Origin: Natrinema marinum
GTDB lineage: Archaea; Halobacteriota; Halobacteria; Halobacteriales; Natrialbaceae
Reading direction: 5' to 3'
Assembly (NCBI RefSeq): GCF_024296685.1
Contig: NZ_CP100763.1
Location: 1 to 64,000 of the forward strand
Length of the DNA stretch: 64,000 nt
Shown here: piece after piece, positions 52,506 to 61,620 of the stretch
Layout: each line of letters starts with the position of its first letter
Numbering within the stretch: the first letter of the stretch is position 1
Notes under the pieces: generated by a model
Seen by the model: only the letters and a program-made list of their open reading frames with translations
Databases searched by the model: none
Told to the model about the DNA's origin: nothing
Translations under genes and position numbers: made by a program

Positions 52506-53783
52506 ATGACGCTCGATCCGGTCCACTTCGACGGAATCGCGGACCTCGCGAGGCGGATCGACCACGGGGCCGACGAGCGGGACCGTCGAGCCTTCGCCGA
52601 AACCGTCTGGGAGTCGTTTCTCGACCCGCTGACTCAAGACGGGCGCACGGTCCTCGAGCCGGTCGACGAGCAAGCGCGGCGATTCGTCGACTGCGAGTCC
52701 GTCGCGCTGCGCGACCGCGAGTTTCCGACCGAACACGGGCTCGACGCGGGGACGATCAATCCGACGACGTTCAAGAACGGACTCGTCATCGACATCGCGC
52801 AGGCGGCGATGAGCGCGACGCCCAGCGACCTCGACCTCCACCGGTCGCGGACGACGGTGATGACGGTCCACTCGAACGACGAGACGATGACCGTCGACGA
52901 GACGTGGGGCAAGTTCGACGAGGGCTACAGTCGGAGCCGCGCGGTCAAGATCCCGCCGCTGCCGCGCTTCGCCGAGGGCGTCGTCCACGCCCTCGCGCTG
53001 TACCTCGCCGAGAGCACCCACGCCCGCGACCACGCCGAAACGGTCTCCGATCTGCTCGTCCTCGACGGGCCGCTGTACCCGCGCGGCCTGTTGCGCTGGG
53101 CCGATCAACACCCCGACCTCGCCGATTTCCTGCTCGACGATCCGCGGCCGACGACGGTCCTCGAGAACTACGTCCGCCTCGTCGAGACGTTCGTCGACCG
53201 CGACGTGCCGCTCGTCGGGTTCGTCAAAAACCCCGCGACGCGCGTGCTGACGCGGACGCTCAAATCAAAACGCGACGTCGACGTCAGCGTCCCATGGAGC
53301 GACGACTCGGCGCTTTTCACTCGCCTGCTCGAGCGCGGCGAGTACGTCGACGACGTCGACGGCGACCGCTGGGAACGGGATACTTCGGCGCTGACCTACA
53401 CGAACTGGTTCGTCTCGCGCGGCGGCGTCGACCGCCCGCTTTCCGCCGGCGGAGACGCGCTCGGCGTCGATCGACGGCTCGAGCACGAGGCCTACGAGGT
53501 CACCTTTTTCGTCGTTTACGACCCGCGCGACGACCTGCTGTACCGCGTCGAGGCCCCCTACGCGTTCACCAGCGATCCCGAGACGCGCGAGCGCCTGACG
53601 ATGCAACTGCTCCAGGACGTGGCCGTCGCCCACGGCCCGCCGACCATCGTCGAAAAAGCCGACGAACTCGCCCGGATCAGCAACGCCGAGAAGGCCTCGC
53701 TGCGCGAGACGCTCGAGGACCGGTTCGAGACGGTGCAGAATCGCACCTACGACGACCACCGGTGGGACGATCAGCCGTACTAG
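52506..53783 (+). CDS. nurA: NurA-type 5'-3' nuclease
   Basis: NurA, with the HerA ATPase, resects DNA ends in archaeal homologous recombination. The 425 residues have the haloarchaeal pattern: HGLDAGTINPTTFKNGLVIDIAQAAM near 80-105, DLLVLDGPLYPRGLL (catalytic Asp region) near 190-205, and PLVGFVKNPATRVLTRTLKS, TNWFVSRGG and EVTFFVVYDPRDDLLYRVEAPYA further on. ATG at 52506 follows a CTTTTTG box. A HerA-type gene lies 2.4 kb downstream on the same strand, with three unrelated genes between. Mre11 and Rad50 are not in the window. Confidence 0.9.
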   Translation: MTLDPVHFDGIADLARRIDHGADERDRRAFAETVWESFLDPLTQDGRTVLEPVDEQARRFVDCESVALRDREFPTEHGLDAGTINPTTFKNGLVIDIAQAAMSATPSDLDLHRSRTTVMTVHSNDETMTVDETWGKFDEGYSRSRAVKIPPLPRFAEGVVHALALYLAESTHARDHAETVSDLLVLDGPLYPRGLLRWADQHPDLADFLLDDPRPTTVLENYVRLVETFVDRDVPLVGFVKNPATRVLTRTLKSKRDVDVSVPWSDDSALFTRLLERGEYVDDVDGDRWERDTSALTYTNWFVSRGGVDRPLSAGGDALGVDRRLEHEAYEVTFFVVYDPRDDLLYRVEAPYAFTSDPETRERLTMQLLQDVAVAHGPPTIVEKADELARISNAEKASLRETLEDRFETVQNRTYDDHRWDDQPY

Positions 53784-53825
53784 TTGCTGGAATAGAACCG
53801 GAAACTGTCGCTCCGACGATCGAAA

Positions 53826-54158
53826 CTAGGCGTCGTTCTTCTCGATCTCGAGGTCGACGTCCGCGGGGTCGACCCCGATCCGCGCGAACTGCGTTCGGAT
53901 GTGTTCTTTGGCCCCCTCGAGGGCCTGGTCGCGCGTATCGAAGCCCCGCGGCATGGGCGATTCGAACGCGAGGTTGACCTCGCGGCCGTCGACCTGCTGG
54001 ATCGAGCCGCCGCTGTCGACCTCGTAGAACTCGTCGCAGACCCACACGTACGCGGCGTCTTCGTCGGGGGCGCCGCTGAACGAGGGGGCTCGCTCACCCC
54101 GCTCGTACAGCGTCCCCGTGAGTTCCGTCCCGCCGGCGCGACCGCGTACCATGAGCAT
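53826..54158 (-). CDS. Conserved haloarchaeal protein of 110 residues
   Basis: Acidic protein starting MLMVRGRAGGTELTGTLYERGERAP, with a beta-rich centre AAYVWVCDEFYEVDSGGSIQQVDGREVNLAF and a helical, acidic end. I recall it as a haloarchaeal DUF (possibly DUF7113-like) of unknown function. Two in-frame Met codons occur at 54158 and 54152; the first is used. It lies between nurA and the tandem winged-helix gene on the opposite strand. Confidence 0.72.
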   Translation of the reverse strand: MLMVRGRAGGTELTGTLYERGERAPSFSGAPDEDAAYVWVCDEFYEVDSGGSIQQVDGREVNLAFESPMPRGFDTRDQALEGAKEHIRTQFARIGVDPADVDLEIEKNDA

Positions 54159-54518
54159 ACGTCTCCGTACGTCTCGCGGACGCAAAAATACCGTGGCATC
54201 GCCTCACAGCACGACGGCGTTCGGCCGTGGTGGAGCGACGAGCCGGCCGTCTCGTCCGACGACGACTGTCGGTTCGCCTCGGTGACCGTAAGCGGTGACT
54301 ACGGGGCGGTAACACGGGTTATCTAGCGTGTAGTGAGGTTTTCGCGAGCGATACGGTATAGACCCGTATACAGTCCCGTTCCGAACGGAAATATCCGCTG
54401 TTGGCCGTTCTCGGGCGGTTCGATCGGGTACTCACTCGTTACGAGAGTAAGCCGATTCTTCCCGGCCCAAATCGTTTTGGAAACGGGCTTATCCCCCTTG
54501 CAGAGGTTGGAATGAGTA
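54159..54518. other. Intergenic region with small hairpins
   Basis: About 360 bases between divergent genes without a good reading frame. It contains an inverted repeat CCGTTCCGAACGG and, at 54429-54449, a bulged hairpin TACTC...CTCG/CGAGAGTA. The AT-rich stretch before 54519 (GCTTATCC at about 54488-54495) may hold the promoter of the regulator gene. Confidence 0.5.
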
Positions 54519-55148
54519 ATGAGTTCGGACGCTCACCTCGGCGGCGACAACACACCCGACCCACTCGCGAACGTCCCGGTTGAGTGTTACGAGATCCTTC
54601 GTGACCCCCGTCGGTTGCGCCTCCTTCAGGTCCTCGGCACCCGTCGGACGCGGCTCACTCTCGCCGAACTGACGACGGCACTGCTCGAGCGAACGGCGAC
54701 CGACGCCTCGACCGGTCAGGCGCGACACGACGTTCGGATCGGCCTCGTTCACAACCACCTGCCGCGACTCGAGGAGTACGACATCGTCGACTGGACCGAC
54801 GACGGCGTCGCGCTCGTCGACGAACCGCCCGTCCACCCCGCCGATATCTCCGTGCTCCTCGATATCTGCGAGACCGAGCGCGCCGAACAACTCCTCGAGA
54901 CGCTCGTCGACCCCGTCCGGATGCGACTCCTCTCCGTGCTCGAGGGCGGCGGCCGGCCGCTGTCGGTCGACCAGCTCGCGGCCGAACTGACCGCGCTCGA
55001 CGGCGGGCCGCTGTCGAACACCGACCGCGCGAAGATCGCGCTCCACCACTCTCACCTGCCCGCGATGGCCGACGCAGGCGTCCTCGAGTACGATCCCGAG
55101 TCGGGGCTGGTGACTCAGTACGATCACGCCGTCTCACTCGTTCAGTAG
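54519..55148 (+). CDS. Tandem winged-helix transcriptional regulator
   Basis: Protein of 209 residues with two similar winged-helix units (DUF7344-like): ILRDPRRLRLLQVLGTRRTRLTLAELTTALLE...RIGLVHNHLPRLEEYDIVDW and LVDPVRMRLLSVLEGGGRPLSVDQLAAELTAL...KIALHHSHLPAMADAGVLEYD. Duplicated HTH halves of this kind act as one DNA-binding unit. The ligand or target is unknown. Its position between nurA and herA makes a role in that locus possible, though spacing argues for separate transcripts. Confidence 0.88.
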   Translation: MSSDAHLGGDNTPDPLANVPVECYEILRDPRRLRLLQVLGTRRTRLTLAELTTALLERTATDASTGQARHDVRIGLVHNHLPRLEEYDIVDWTDDGVALVDEPPVHPADISVLLDICETERAEQLLETLVDPVRMRLLSVLEGGGRPLSVDQLAAELTALDGGPLSNTDRAKIALHHSHLPAMADAGVLEYDPESGLVTQYDHAVSLVQ

Positions 55149-55306
55149 GCGTTCGCCGCTGTCGTTTCGACCCGCTGAGCGTCCGTCCCGTCTCGTTTCA
55201 CGGTTTCCGACCGACGGTTTGCACCCGCACGCTCGCGGTCTCTCGAGCCGGTCGCGAGCACAAAACGGTAATGCCTTTCTCACCCCTAGCGAGAGACGAG
55301 CGGACG

Positions 55307-56119
55307 ATGTTCCCAGAGCCCGACGACCACGGCAACCGAGTCGAGGCCGTGCCGAGCGCCGAACAGGCTGTTACTCTCGGTATCGTCGTCCTGATCGCCC
55401 TCTCGGGGGCGGGGGTCGCAGGATCGGCCGTCGCAATCGATCAGGTCGCGATCCTCTCGCCCGACCGAGCGCAGGTCGCGGTCGCCCCCGGCGAAACGGT
55501 CGAGATAGACGTCACCCTCCAGAGCGGCGGCGGCCACGGCGGCGAAGGCATCAGTGCCGTGACGCTGGTCGCCCAGTACAACCCCGAGTACGTCCAGGTG
55601 ACCGATATAGAGCGCGGCCCGTGGCTCGAGGGTGACGGTACCGAGGTCCGAACCGCGACGGCCATCGCCCACGAGCAGGGAACGGCGATCGTCGAGCAAC
55701 GACGCGTGCCGGCCGCGGGGGGAACGACCGGCGACGGGACGGTCGCGACACTGACCGTTCGAATCGCCGCGGACGCCCCGGCCGGGACGACGACGGTCTC
55801 CTTCGCCGAGAGCGACCTCGAGACGACCGGCGACTGGCCGCTCGCCGTCGTCGACGAGTCCGCCACCGTCGCGATCGACGGCGGCGGCGAGCCCCTCGAG
55901 CCGTTCGATCATCCCGATCCCGACGACCTGGGGCTCGCGCTCGAGCCGAACGCGTCGGACGCGGCGACCGGCTCGAGCGGAGCCGACGATTCCGGCAGCG
56001 GAACGGCTGGTAGCGCCGGTGGTGCGCCGATTCCGGGCTTCACGACCGAACTCGCGCTGGCGGCCGTCGCGCTCGCGGCGGGGGCGCTGTGGATCGGGCG
56101 GGACGGTCGTCACAGATAA
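55307..56119 (+). CDS. Cohesin-domain secreted protein with PGF-type anchor
   Basis: Protein of 270 residues with a signal-like helix (VTLGIVVLIALSGAGVAGSAVA), a cohesin-type domain (about 45-205; SPDRAQVAVAPGETVEIDVTL, AVTLVAQYNPEYVQV, TLTVRIAADAPAGTTTVSFAESDLE), an acidic Ser/Gly linker and a C-terminal PGFTTELALAAVALAAGALW-type helix with GRDGRHR. The tail resembles an archaeosortase PGF signal. Cohesin domains bind dockerins in bacteria; in haloarchaea similar domains are found on cell-surface proteins. ATG at 55307 gives a short N-terminus. Confidence 0.82.
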   Translation: MFPEPDDHGNRVEAVPSAEQAVTLGIVVLIALSGAGVAGSAVAIDQVAILSPDRAQVAVAPGETVEIDVTLQSGGGHGGEGISAVTLVAQYNPEYVQVTDIERGPWLEGDGTEVRTATAIAHEQGTAIVEQRRVPAAGGTTGDGTVATLTVRIAADAPAGTTTVSFAESDLETTGDWPLAVVDESATVAIDGGGEPLEPFDHPDPDDLGLALEPNASDAATGSSGADDSGSGTAGSAGGAPIPGFTTELALAAVALAAGALWIGRDGRHR

Positions 56120-56175
56120 ACAGTCCGCCCCGCTGGAGGGAAACGCGTTTTAGGGATGGGCCAGATGGAGTCCGT

Positions 56176-58035
56176 ATGACCGATCTGGGAGACTTCGGCG
56201 ATTTCGACGCCGACGCCGACTCCGACGACGGCGCGGCGGCCGACGCAACCGGTTCCTCGCCGTCGTCTTCGGGGTCCGACGGACAGGGGAGCGCGAGCGC
56301 GAGTGCGACGACCGACGGGACCGCAAGCGAGTTCGAATCGACGCCGGTCGAGCCCAGCGGGGACGATGTCGGCATCGGCGCGATCTGTGTCTCCCAGGGG
56401 CTGCGCGTCGCCGAGGACGGCGAGGAGACCTCCCTGCGGGCGTACGTCACGCGCGGTAACCGCTCGTCGATCCGCATCGGGAGCTACCTGCTCGCGCCCT
56501 ACCCCGACGGCGAGACGCTCTTCTGTCGCATCACGGGACTCGAGTACGCCCAACAGTACCACGCCGACGACGCGACGGAGATCCACGCCCGCCGGGCGAT
56601 GCGCACCGACGGGATCGACGAGTCCGATTACAAGTTCGTCGCCGAACTCGAGCCGGTCGCCGTCCTCTACGACGATGACGGCGAACTGAAACGGCGGATG
56701 ACCGACCGGGTACCGAAGCCGCAGACGGTGATCCGACAGGCCGACGACACCGAGGAGATCAAGACCGGACTGAAGATGCCCGACGACGGCGTTTTCCTGG
56801 GTCACCTCTCGGTCGGCGGCGAGAAAGTCCGTACTGCCGCCTCGCCTCCCACCATCGACTATCGACTGAAAGACGACTACGACGCGGGCGATCCGCTGGT
56901 CTTCCGGCACACGCTCGTCGCCGGCGGCACGGGGTCGGGGAAGACCCACGGCGCGAAGAACATCCTACGCCAGTACCTCGACGCCGACCGGACCTACCCG
57001 ATGGACGACGGCCGCGAGGTCACACCCGCCGTCGTCCAGTTCGACCCGCAGGACGAGTACGCCCAGATGCACGACGACAACCCCGAGTTGGACGACGAGT
57101 TCGCGCGCCGACTCGAGCGCGAGGGGATCGCCTACGGCGGCCACGACGAGACGACCGCCTTCGTGCCGAACGTGGGATCGGCGTCGTACGCCGCGGGCCA
57201 CCACCGCGCCGAGCAAGTCGAGTTCACGATCCCCTTCTCGATGGTCCACGACAACCCGTGGCTGGTCGCGGGCAGCGGCCTCAACGACAACCAGTACGGC
57301 GCGCTCGTCAGCGTGCTTCTGCCGCGGTTCCGCAAGCAGTACGGCGATGGGGGGACCTACGAGGAGTTCACGACCTTCCTCGACGACCCCGCGCTGCGCG
57401 AAGAACTCGACGAGTCCGGGCGGGTCCACGAGGCGACCTTCGACGCGGTCCGGCGGCGGGTGCTCGGCTTCGGTCACGTCTTCGATCAGGACGCGCGCCC
57501 GATCACCGAACTGGTCCACGAGTTCGTCCGCCCTGGCGGGCTCACCGTGGTGCCGACCTACCACATCAACGACAGCCGGGCGACCGAAGCGATCGTCCTC
57601 GCGGTCTCGTCGCTGATCATCGACCAGAAGCTCTCGAACGATCCCGACTACGACCGGATCAAGGAGACCCCGCTCGTGCTGGGCATGGACGAGGCCCACA
57701 ACTTCCTGACTGACGCCGATTCGGTGCAGGCGGGGAAGGTCATCACGAAGTTCACCGAGGCCGCTAAACAGGGCCGCAAGGAACGGCTCGGCCTCTTTCT
57801 CATCACGCAGGACCCACAGGACATCCACGACGCTGTCTTCAAACAGATCAACACCACCGTCGTCCTCAATCTCGGCGACGAGGACGCCATCAAGAGCGTC
57901 AACATCCCGAGCAACCTCGAGTCGAAAGTCCCCTACATGGAGAAGGGCCAGATGGTCGTCTACTCGCCGGACAACTCCGAGCCGGTCGAACTGATCGGCC
58001 TCCCGAAGTGTCTGACCCGCCACGGACGGGACTGA
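56176..58035 (+). CDS. herA: HerA-type hexameric ATPase
   Basis: HerA/FtsK-superfamily ATPase (DUF87 type) of 619 residues that pairs with NurA for DNA-end resection. A disordered acidic N-terminus (residues 1-55) precedes a HAS-barrel region, then Walker A GGTGSGKTHGAKN, Walker B LVLGMDEAHNFL, and LFLITQDPQDIHDAVFKQ, a typical sensor region, and the GEEGAIKSVNIP-like stretch LGDEDAIKSVNIPSN. ATG at 56176 gives MTDLGDFGD. It lies 2.4 kb after nurA, on the same strand. Haloarchaea have several HerA-like ATPases, so pairing with this NurA is an inference from position. Confidence 0.86.
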   Translation: MTDLGDFGDFDADADSDDGAAADATGSSPSSSGSDGQGSASASATTDGTASEFESTPVEPSGDDVGIGAICVSQGLRVAEDGEETSLRAYVTRGNRSSIRIGSYLLAPYPDGETLFCRITGLEYAQQYHADDATEIHARRAMRTDGIDESDYKFVAELEPVAVLYDDDGELKRRMTDRVPKPQTVIRQADDTEEIKTGLKMPDDGVFLGHLSVGGEKVRTAASPPTIDYRLKDDYDAGDPLVFRHTLVAGGTGSGKTHGAKNILRQYLDADRTYPMDDGREVTPAVVQFDPQDEYAQMHDDNPELDDEFARRLEREGIAYGGHDETTAFVPNVGSASYAAGHHRAEQVEFTIPFSMVHDNPWLVAGSGLNDNQYGALVSVLLPRFRKQYGDGGTYEEFTTFLDDPALREELDESGRVHEATFDAVRRRVLGFGHVFDQDARPITELVHEFVRPGGLTVVPTYHINDSRATEAIVLAVSSLIIDQKLSNDPDYDRIKETPLVLGMDEAHNFLTDADSVQAGKVITKFTEAAKQGRKERLGLFLITQDPQDIHDAVFKQINTTVVLNLGDEDAIKSVNIPSNLESKVPYMEKGQMVVYSPDNSEPVELIGLPKCLTRHGRD

Positions 58036-58069
58036 GCGTTCTCCCCGTCGCTCTCGGCAACTCTGCTTC

Positions 58070-59161
58070 TCAGTCGAAGCCGCTGATCAGCGTCACGAGC
58101 CACTGGGCCGGATCGTCGCGCGAGCGGACGTCTACCCGTTCGACCCACTTCACCCACTGAAACCCGCGACGGCCGGGCGCTACGAGACGGAGCGGCGCCC
58201 CGTGGCCGTGGCTCAGCCGCTCGTCGTCGACGTGCGTCGCGAGTAGCGCCCGTCGGGCCTCGTCGATCGGGAGCGACCAGCGGTACCCCGTCACCGAGAC
58301 GAACCGGACGAATTTCGCGTCGTCGCCGACCTCGGCCGCATCGAGGAGGTCGCCGATGCGAACCCCGCGCCACCGTCGGCTGGTGTACCAGCCGCTCGTA
58401 CAGTCGAGTAGCGCTTCCGCCTCGCTGTCCGACGCCAGATCGCCGTACGCGTACTCGAGCGGCGTCGAAATCTCGCCGCGGACCGTCAGCGTCCAGTCGG
58501 ACCGATCGACCGGGTCGGGATCGTCCGCGACCCACGAGGTGACCGGGAATCCTTCGTTACCGGTTCCACGTCGCGGCTGGGAGCCCGTGAACCGCCGGTC
58601 GGCACCGCGCGTCTCGAGGCGGTGATTCGCGACTTCCTGCAGCCGGTAGGTGACCGCGCCGCCGAGCAACAACGCCGTGTACTGGAGCGTCGTTCGGCGA
58701 CGGTCGAAGTCGCGCCGACTCGGGAGCCGAAACCGGGTCGTCAGATGCCACACTACCAGCGGGACGAGGGCGAGCCCGAACCCGACGTGGACGCTCAACA
58801 GCGTCCAGTAGGAGAGCCGAACGTCGAGGCCGAAGGCCCAGGCGATCCCCGTCGCGAGCGCGCCCACCGCCCCGACCGCCGTGAGCACCGACAGGAGCGT
58901 GGACGGCCGCCACTGACCGGGATCGGTGAGGCGGTGGCGGACTCGCGCGAGTTTGAACCCCAGCAGCGCGACGAACGTCAGGCCGACGATTCGGTGGAGC
59001 CAGAACACCGGCCACCCCGCCGGTGTGCCCACGGTAAACGAAACGGCACCCGAGACGGCCTCGAGCACGACGAGCACGAGCAGGGACCAGTCGACGAGCC
59101 GCGGCGGCGGTTTGACTGCAGCCGCGGCAGTCCGAACGAGCGCTCCTGGCCGGAAGCTCAT
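58070..59161 (-). CDS. Membrane b-heme plus molybdopterin oxidoreductase fusion
   Basis: Protein of 363 residues uniting a membrane part and a molybdopterin enzyme. About four N-terminal helices contain His residues in FWLHRIVGL, LSVHVGFG and VVWHLTTRF, as expected for a b-type heme diheme or MsrQ-like module. The C-terminal domain (about 190-355) is a sulfite-oxidase/MsrP-like molybdopterin domain with the ligand Cys in LLDCTSGWYTSRRWRGVRIGDLL and the conserved SHGHGAPLRLVAPG. A single chain could pass electrons from the membrane to an exported or cytoplasmic reductase site. The substrate is unknown. Confidence 0.86.
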   Translation of the reverse strand: MSFRPGALVRTAAAAVKPPPRLVDWSLLVLVVLEAVSGAVSFTVGTPAGWPVFWLHRIVGLTFVALLGFKLARVRHRLTDPGQWRPSTLLSVLTAVGAVGALATGIAWAFGLDVRLSYWTLLSVHVGFGLALVPLVVWHLTTRFRLPSRRDFDRRRTTLQYTALLLGGAVTYRLQEVANHRLETRGADRRFTGSQPRRGTGNEGFPVTSWVADDPDPVDRSDWTLTVRGEISTPLEYAYGDLASDSEAEALLDCTSGWYTSRRWRGVRIGDLLDAAEVGDDAKFVRFVSVTGYRWSLPIDEARRALLATHVDDERLSHGHGAPLRLVAPGRRGFQWVKWVERVDVRSRDDPAQWLVTLISGFD

Positions 59162-59271
59162 GGCTAAAGCTAGCGTCCCCCACGCAAGAAGCGTTGCGCA
59201 CCTCGAGATGCGTCCTCGACAGCGCGGCGACTCCGCTCGAGCGGATCGTAAGCCCCAGTCTGCGCTCGAAG

Positions 59272-59880
59272 TCAGTCCGACTCGAGCAGCGTCCGCTCGA
59301 AGAACGCACCGGCCGTGCTCGCGATCTCGTCTCGATCGCCGGCGAAGAAGTGATCACCGGATAGCGCGGTGACCTCGTCGCCGCGCTCGCGGGCGCGCTC
59401 GACGATCGGCTCCCACTCGACGGTCGTATCGCGCTCGCCGTAGAGCACGTGGAGGGGGCGTTCGATGGCCGAAAGCGCCTCGAGCGCGTCGAGGTCGTCG
59501 CCGAGTCGCGCCGTCGGCGCGAGGGCGGCGACGGCGTCGGGATCGGCGTCGGCAGATGCGAGCAGGGCGAGCGTTGCGCCGAAGCTGTAGCCGAAGACGC
59601 CGACCGGACGGCCGTCGTACTCCTCGCGCGCCCACCGGATGGCGTTGCGAACGTCCTCGCGCTCGCCGTGGCCGCCGTCCCACGCGCCGTAATCGAACCG
59701 GAGACAGGCGATGCCGGCCTCGCGAAGCGCGTCGCTGACCGCGACGAGGCGCGAATCGCTGCGCGACCCGCCGTGTTGGGGATGGGGCGGACAGGCGACG
59801 ACGACCGCCCGCGGATCGTCGGTCGGTTCCTCGAGGGTGCCCCGAACGTCGCGACCGCCGGGAATCAGCACGTCGCTCAT
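59272..59880 (-). CDS. Alpha/beta hydrolase
   Basis: Small hydrolase of 202 residues (dienelactone hydrolase-like). The nucleophile is Ser in GVFGYSFGATLALL, preceded by PPHPQHGGSRSD (oxyanion His region) and CLRFDYGAW, with Asp in GERDTTVEW and His in LSGDHFFAG. The substrate is unknown. Its ATG at 59880 is chosen for a standard N-terminus. It lies 26 bases downstream of the M23 gene on the same strand, so they probably share an mRNA. Confidence 0.87.
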   Translation of the reverse strand: MSDVLIPGGRDVRGTLEEPTDDPRAVVVACPPHPQHGGSRSDSRLVAVSDALREAGIACLRFDYGAWDGGHGEREDVRNAIRWAREEYDGRPVGVFGYSFGATLALLASADADPDAVAALAPTARLGDDLDALEALSAIERPLHVLYGERDTTVEWEPIVERARERGDEVTALSGDHFFAGDRDEIASTAGAFFERTLLESD

Positions 59881-59906
59881 GGCGAGTCGTTCCGAATCGG
59901 TGCTAA

Positions 59907-61493
59907 TCAATCCTCGGCGTCGAGGGCCGCGGACGTGGGCCCGTCAGGGACGGGGAACGACACGCGCAGGCGGCGCCGGTCGTACTCTCCGAGGACGACG
60001 TAGCCGACGAAGCCGACGAGGAAGGCCAGCACGCCGAGCGTCTGGGTCCCGATCTCGAGGACCGTGCCTGCCCCGCCGTAGCGGACGGCCGCGGCGACGA
60101 GCCCGAGACCGACGGCGATGCCGAGGCCGCCCGGTCGGGGCTCGTAGCGGTCCCGTTGCAACACCGCCGCCCGGACCCACCAGCCGACCGCGAGCGCGAC
60201 GCCGGCGGCCAGCAAGAGCGCGACGGTGGAGCGGGAGGCGACGACGGGGCCGAGAAACGCGACGCCGCCGCCGACGCAGGCCCCGAACGCGCCGCGTTGC
60301 AACCCGGCGATCCCCTCCCCGCTTCCGGTCGCCGTTCGGTAGCCGTCCGTCGCGCTCTCGACTGAGACCGCTTCGCTGTCGTCCCCGTCCGGACTCGAGT
60401 CTCCGTCGGCCCGGTCGACGTGGGTGACGCGTTGGCCGGCCGTGATGTACGTGCGACCGTCGTTCGGGGCGTCCTCGAGCAGTTCGCCGATCGATTCGTC
60501 CTCGGTGGGCTCTGGGTCGTCCGCGTTCGCGCCGGGCCACGCCGCGTCGACGTCGTCGAAGCCGATCGGGAGCCCCGCCGCGAGTTCGAACCGGGGGTGG
60601 TCCTGCAGTTGGAAGTGGAGGTGTGGTTCCGAGGAGTTTCCCGAGTGGCCACAGCGCCCGATCTCCTGCCCGCGTTCGACGCGGTCCCCGGGGGCAACCG
60701 CCACGCTGCCGGGGACCAGATGGGCGAGACAGCTGTACTCGTCGGGGGCGTGCTGGATCACGGCGTAACAGCCGCGGATGTCCCGTTTCAGCGGGTGGGA
60801 GAGACCGCCGCCGCGCGGCGACTCGAAGTCGGTGTCGAAGACGTCGACCACGACGCCGTCGGCGGGGGCCAGAATCGGTTCGTCGTAGCAGTAGTAGGAA
60901 CCCACCGCGGACCCGGAGCCGTCGGGGGACGTGCGCCCGTCCGCGTCGGTGATCACGAAGTCGTAGGCATAGCGCTGGGTCACCGGGAACCACGAGTGGG
61001 AGTAGTCGTGGTCGTAGCTGCCGTTGACGACGGTCCACGCGCCGTCGAACGGCAGTCGGTAGTCGGTCTGCTGGTCGTAGCGCTCGGCGTCGGGGAACGT
61101 CCCCCGGTGGCGGACGAACGCGACGCCGGTGCCGAGCCACTGGGCGAAGTCCTGTGCCAGCACGAGGGGGTTGACGAACGTCAGCGGCATCGTGAGGAAC
61201 CACGCCGCGTACTCCCGCCAGTCGCCCATGTGGATCCAGTCGGTCGGTTCCTCGCGTTCTTCCTCGTCGGCCCCGCGTCGCAACGCCAGATCTACTAGCG
61301 GCGAGATGAACGGCCAGAGGAAAAAGAGAAAGAAGACCTCGAAAACCTCGAGGACCGCGAGCGAGTCAAAGACGTAGCTCGGAATCGCCAACAGGCCCAA
61401 TAGGGCCAGATACATCGGCTCGAACGACCGAAGCCGATGCCGAAGCCGCGTGGCGAGCGTGGCCGATTCGGTGGTCTGTATCCGTTCGGTCAT
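59907..61493 (-). CDS. Membrane-associated M23-family peptidase-like protein
   Basis: Protein of 528 residues with two N-terminal hydrophobic segments, an M23/LytM-type beta domain and four C-terminal helices. The zinc site has GHSGNSSEPHLHFQLQ with the HxH motif, while the first motif reads RYAYDF, where His of HxxxD appears to be replaced. Archaea of this group lack murein, so the substrate is not peptidoglycan; a role on cell-surface protein or on glycan bonds is possible. The ATG at 61493 lies just after an ATTACGTA box and inside a 16-bp palindrome; a start at 61553 is possible but lies upstream of that box. Confidence 0.82.
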   Translation of the reverse strand: MTERIQTTESATLATRLRHRLRSFEPMYLALLGLLAIPSYVFDSLAVLEVFEVFFLFFLWPFISPLVDLALRRGADEEEREEPTDWIHMGDWREYAAWFLTMPLTFVNPLVLAQDFAQWLGTGVAFVRHRGTFPDAERYDQQTDYRLPFDGAWTVVNGSYDHDYSHSWFPVTQRYAYDFVITDADGRTSPDGSGSAVGSYYCYDEPILAPADGVVVDVFDTDFESPRGGGLSHPLKRDIRGCYAVIQHAPDEYSCLAHLVPGSVAVAPGDRVERGQEIGRCGHSGNSSEPHLHFQLQDHPRFELAAGLPIGFDDVDAAWPGANADDPEPTEDESIGELLEDAPNDGRTYITAGQRVTHVDRADGDSSPDGDDSEAVSVESATDGYRTATGSGEGIAGLQRGAFGACVGGGVAFLGPVVASRSTVALLLAAGVALAVGWWVRAAVLQRDRYEPRPGGLGIAVGLGLVAAAVRYGGAGTVLEIGTQTLGVLAFLVGFVGYVVLGEYDRRRLRVSFPVPDGPTSAALDAED

Positions 61494-61530
61494 CGATGCA
61501 TCGATGGGTCCAGTGATACGTAATCGCTTT
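61491..61530 (-). promoter_or_regulatory. M23-gene promoter with 16-bp palindrome over the start codon
   Basis: CATCGATGCATCGATG (61491-61506) is a perfect palindrome whose left three bases are the start codon on the minus strand. A TTACGTAT box at about 61518-61526 lies upstream. The palindrome could be an operator, or limit translation by folding. Confidence 0.5.
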
Positions 61531-61620
61531 GTGAACTGGATTTCACGTGCCATGTTAGCATACGGTGGCTGGCCGGTCGCGTCCAGAACGGTCAATGCGG
61601 TATCGAGACAACGGTGAGAT

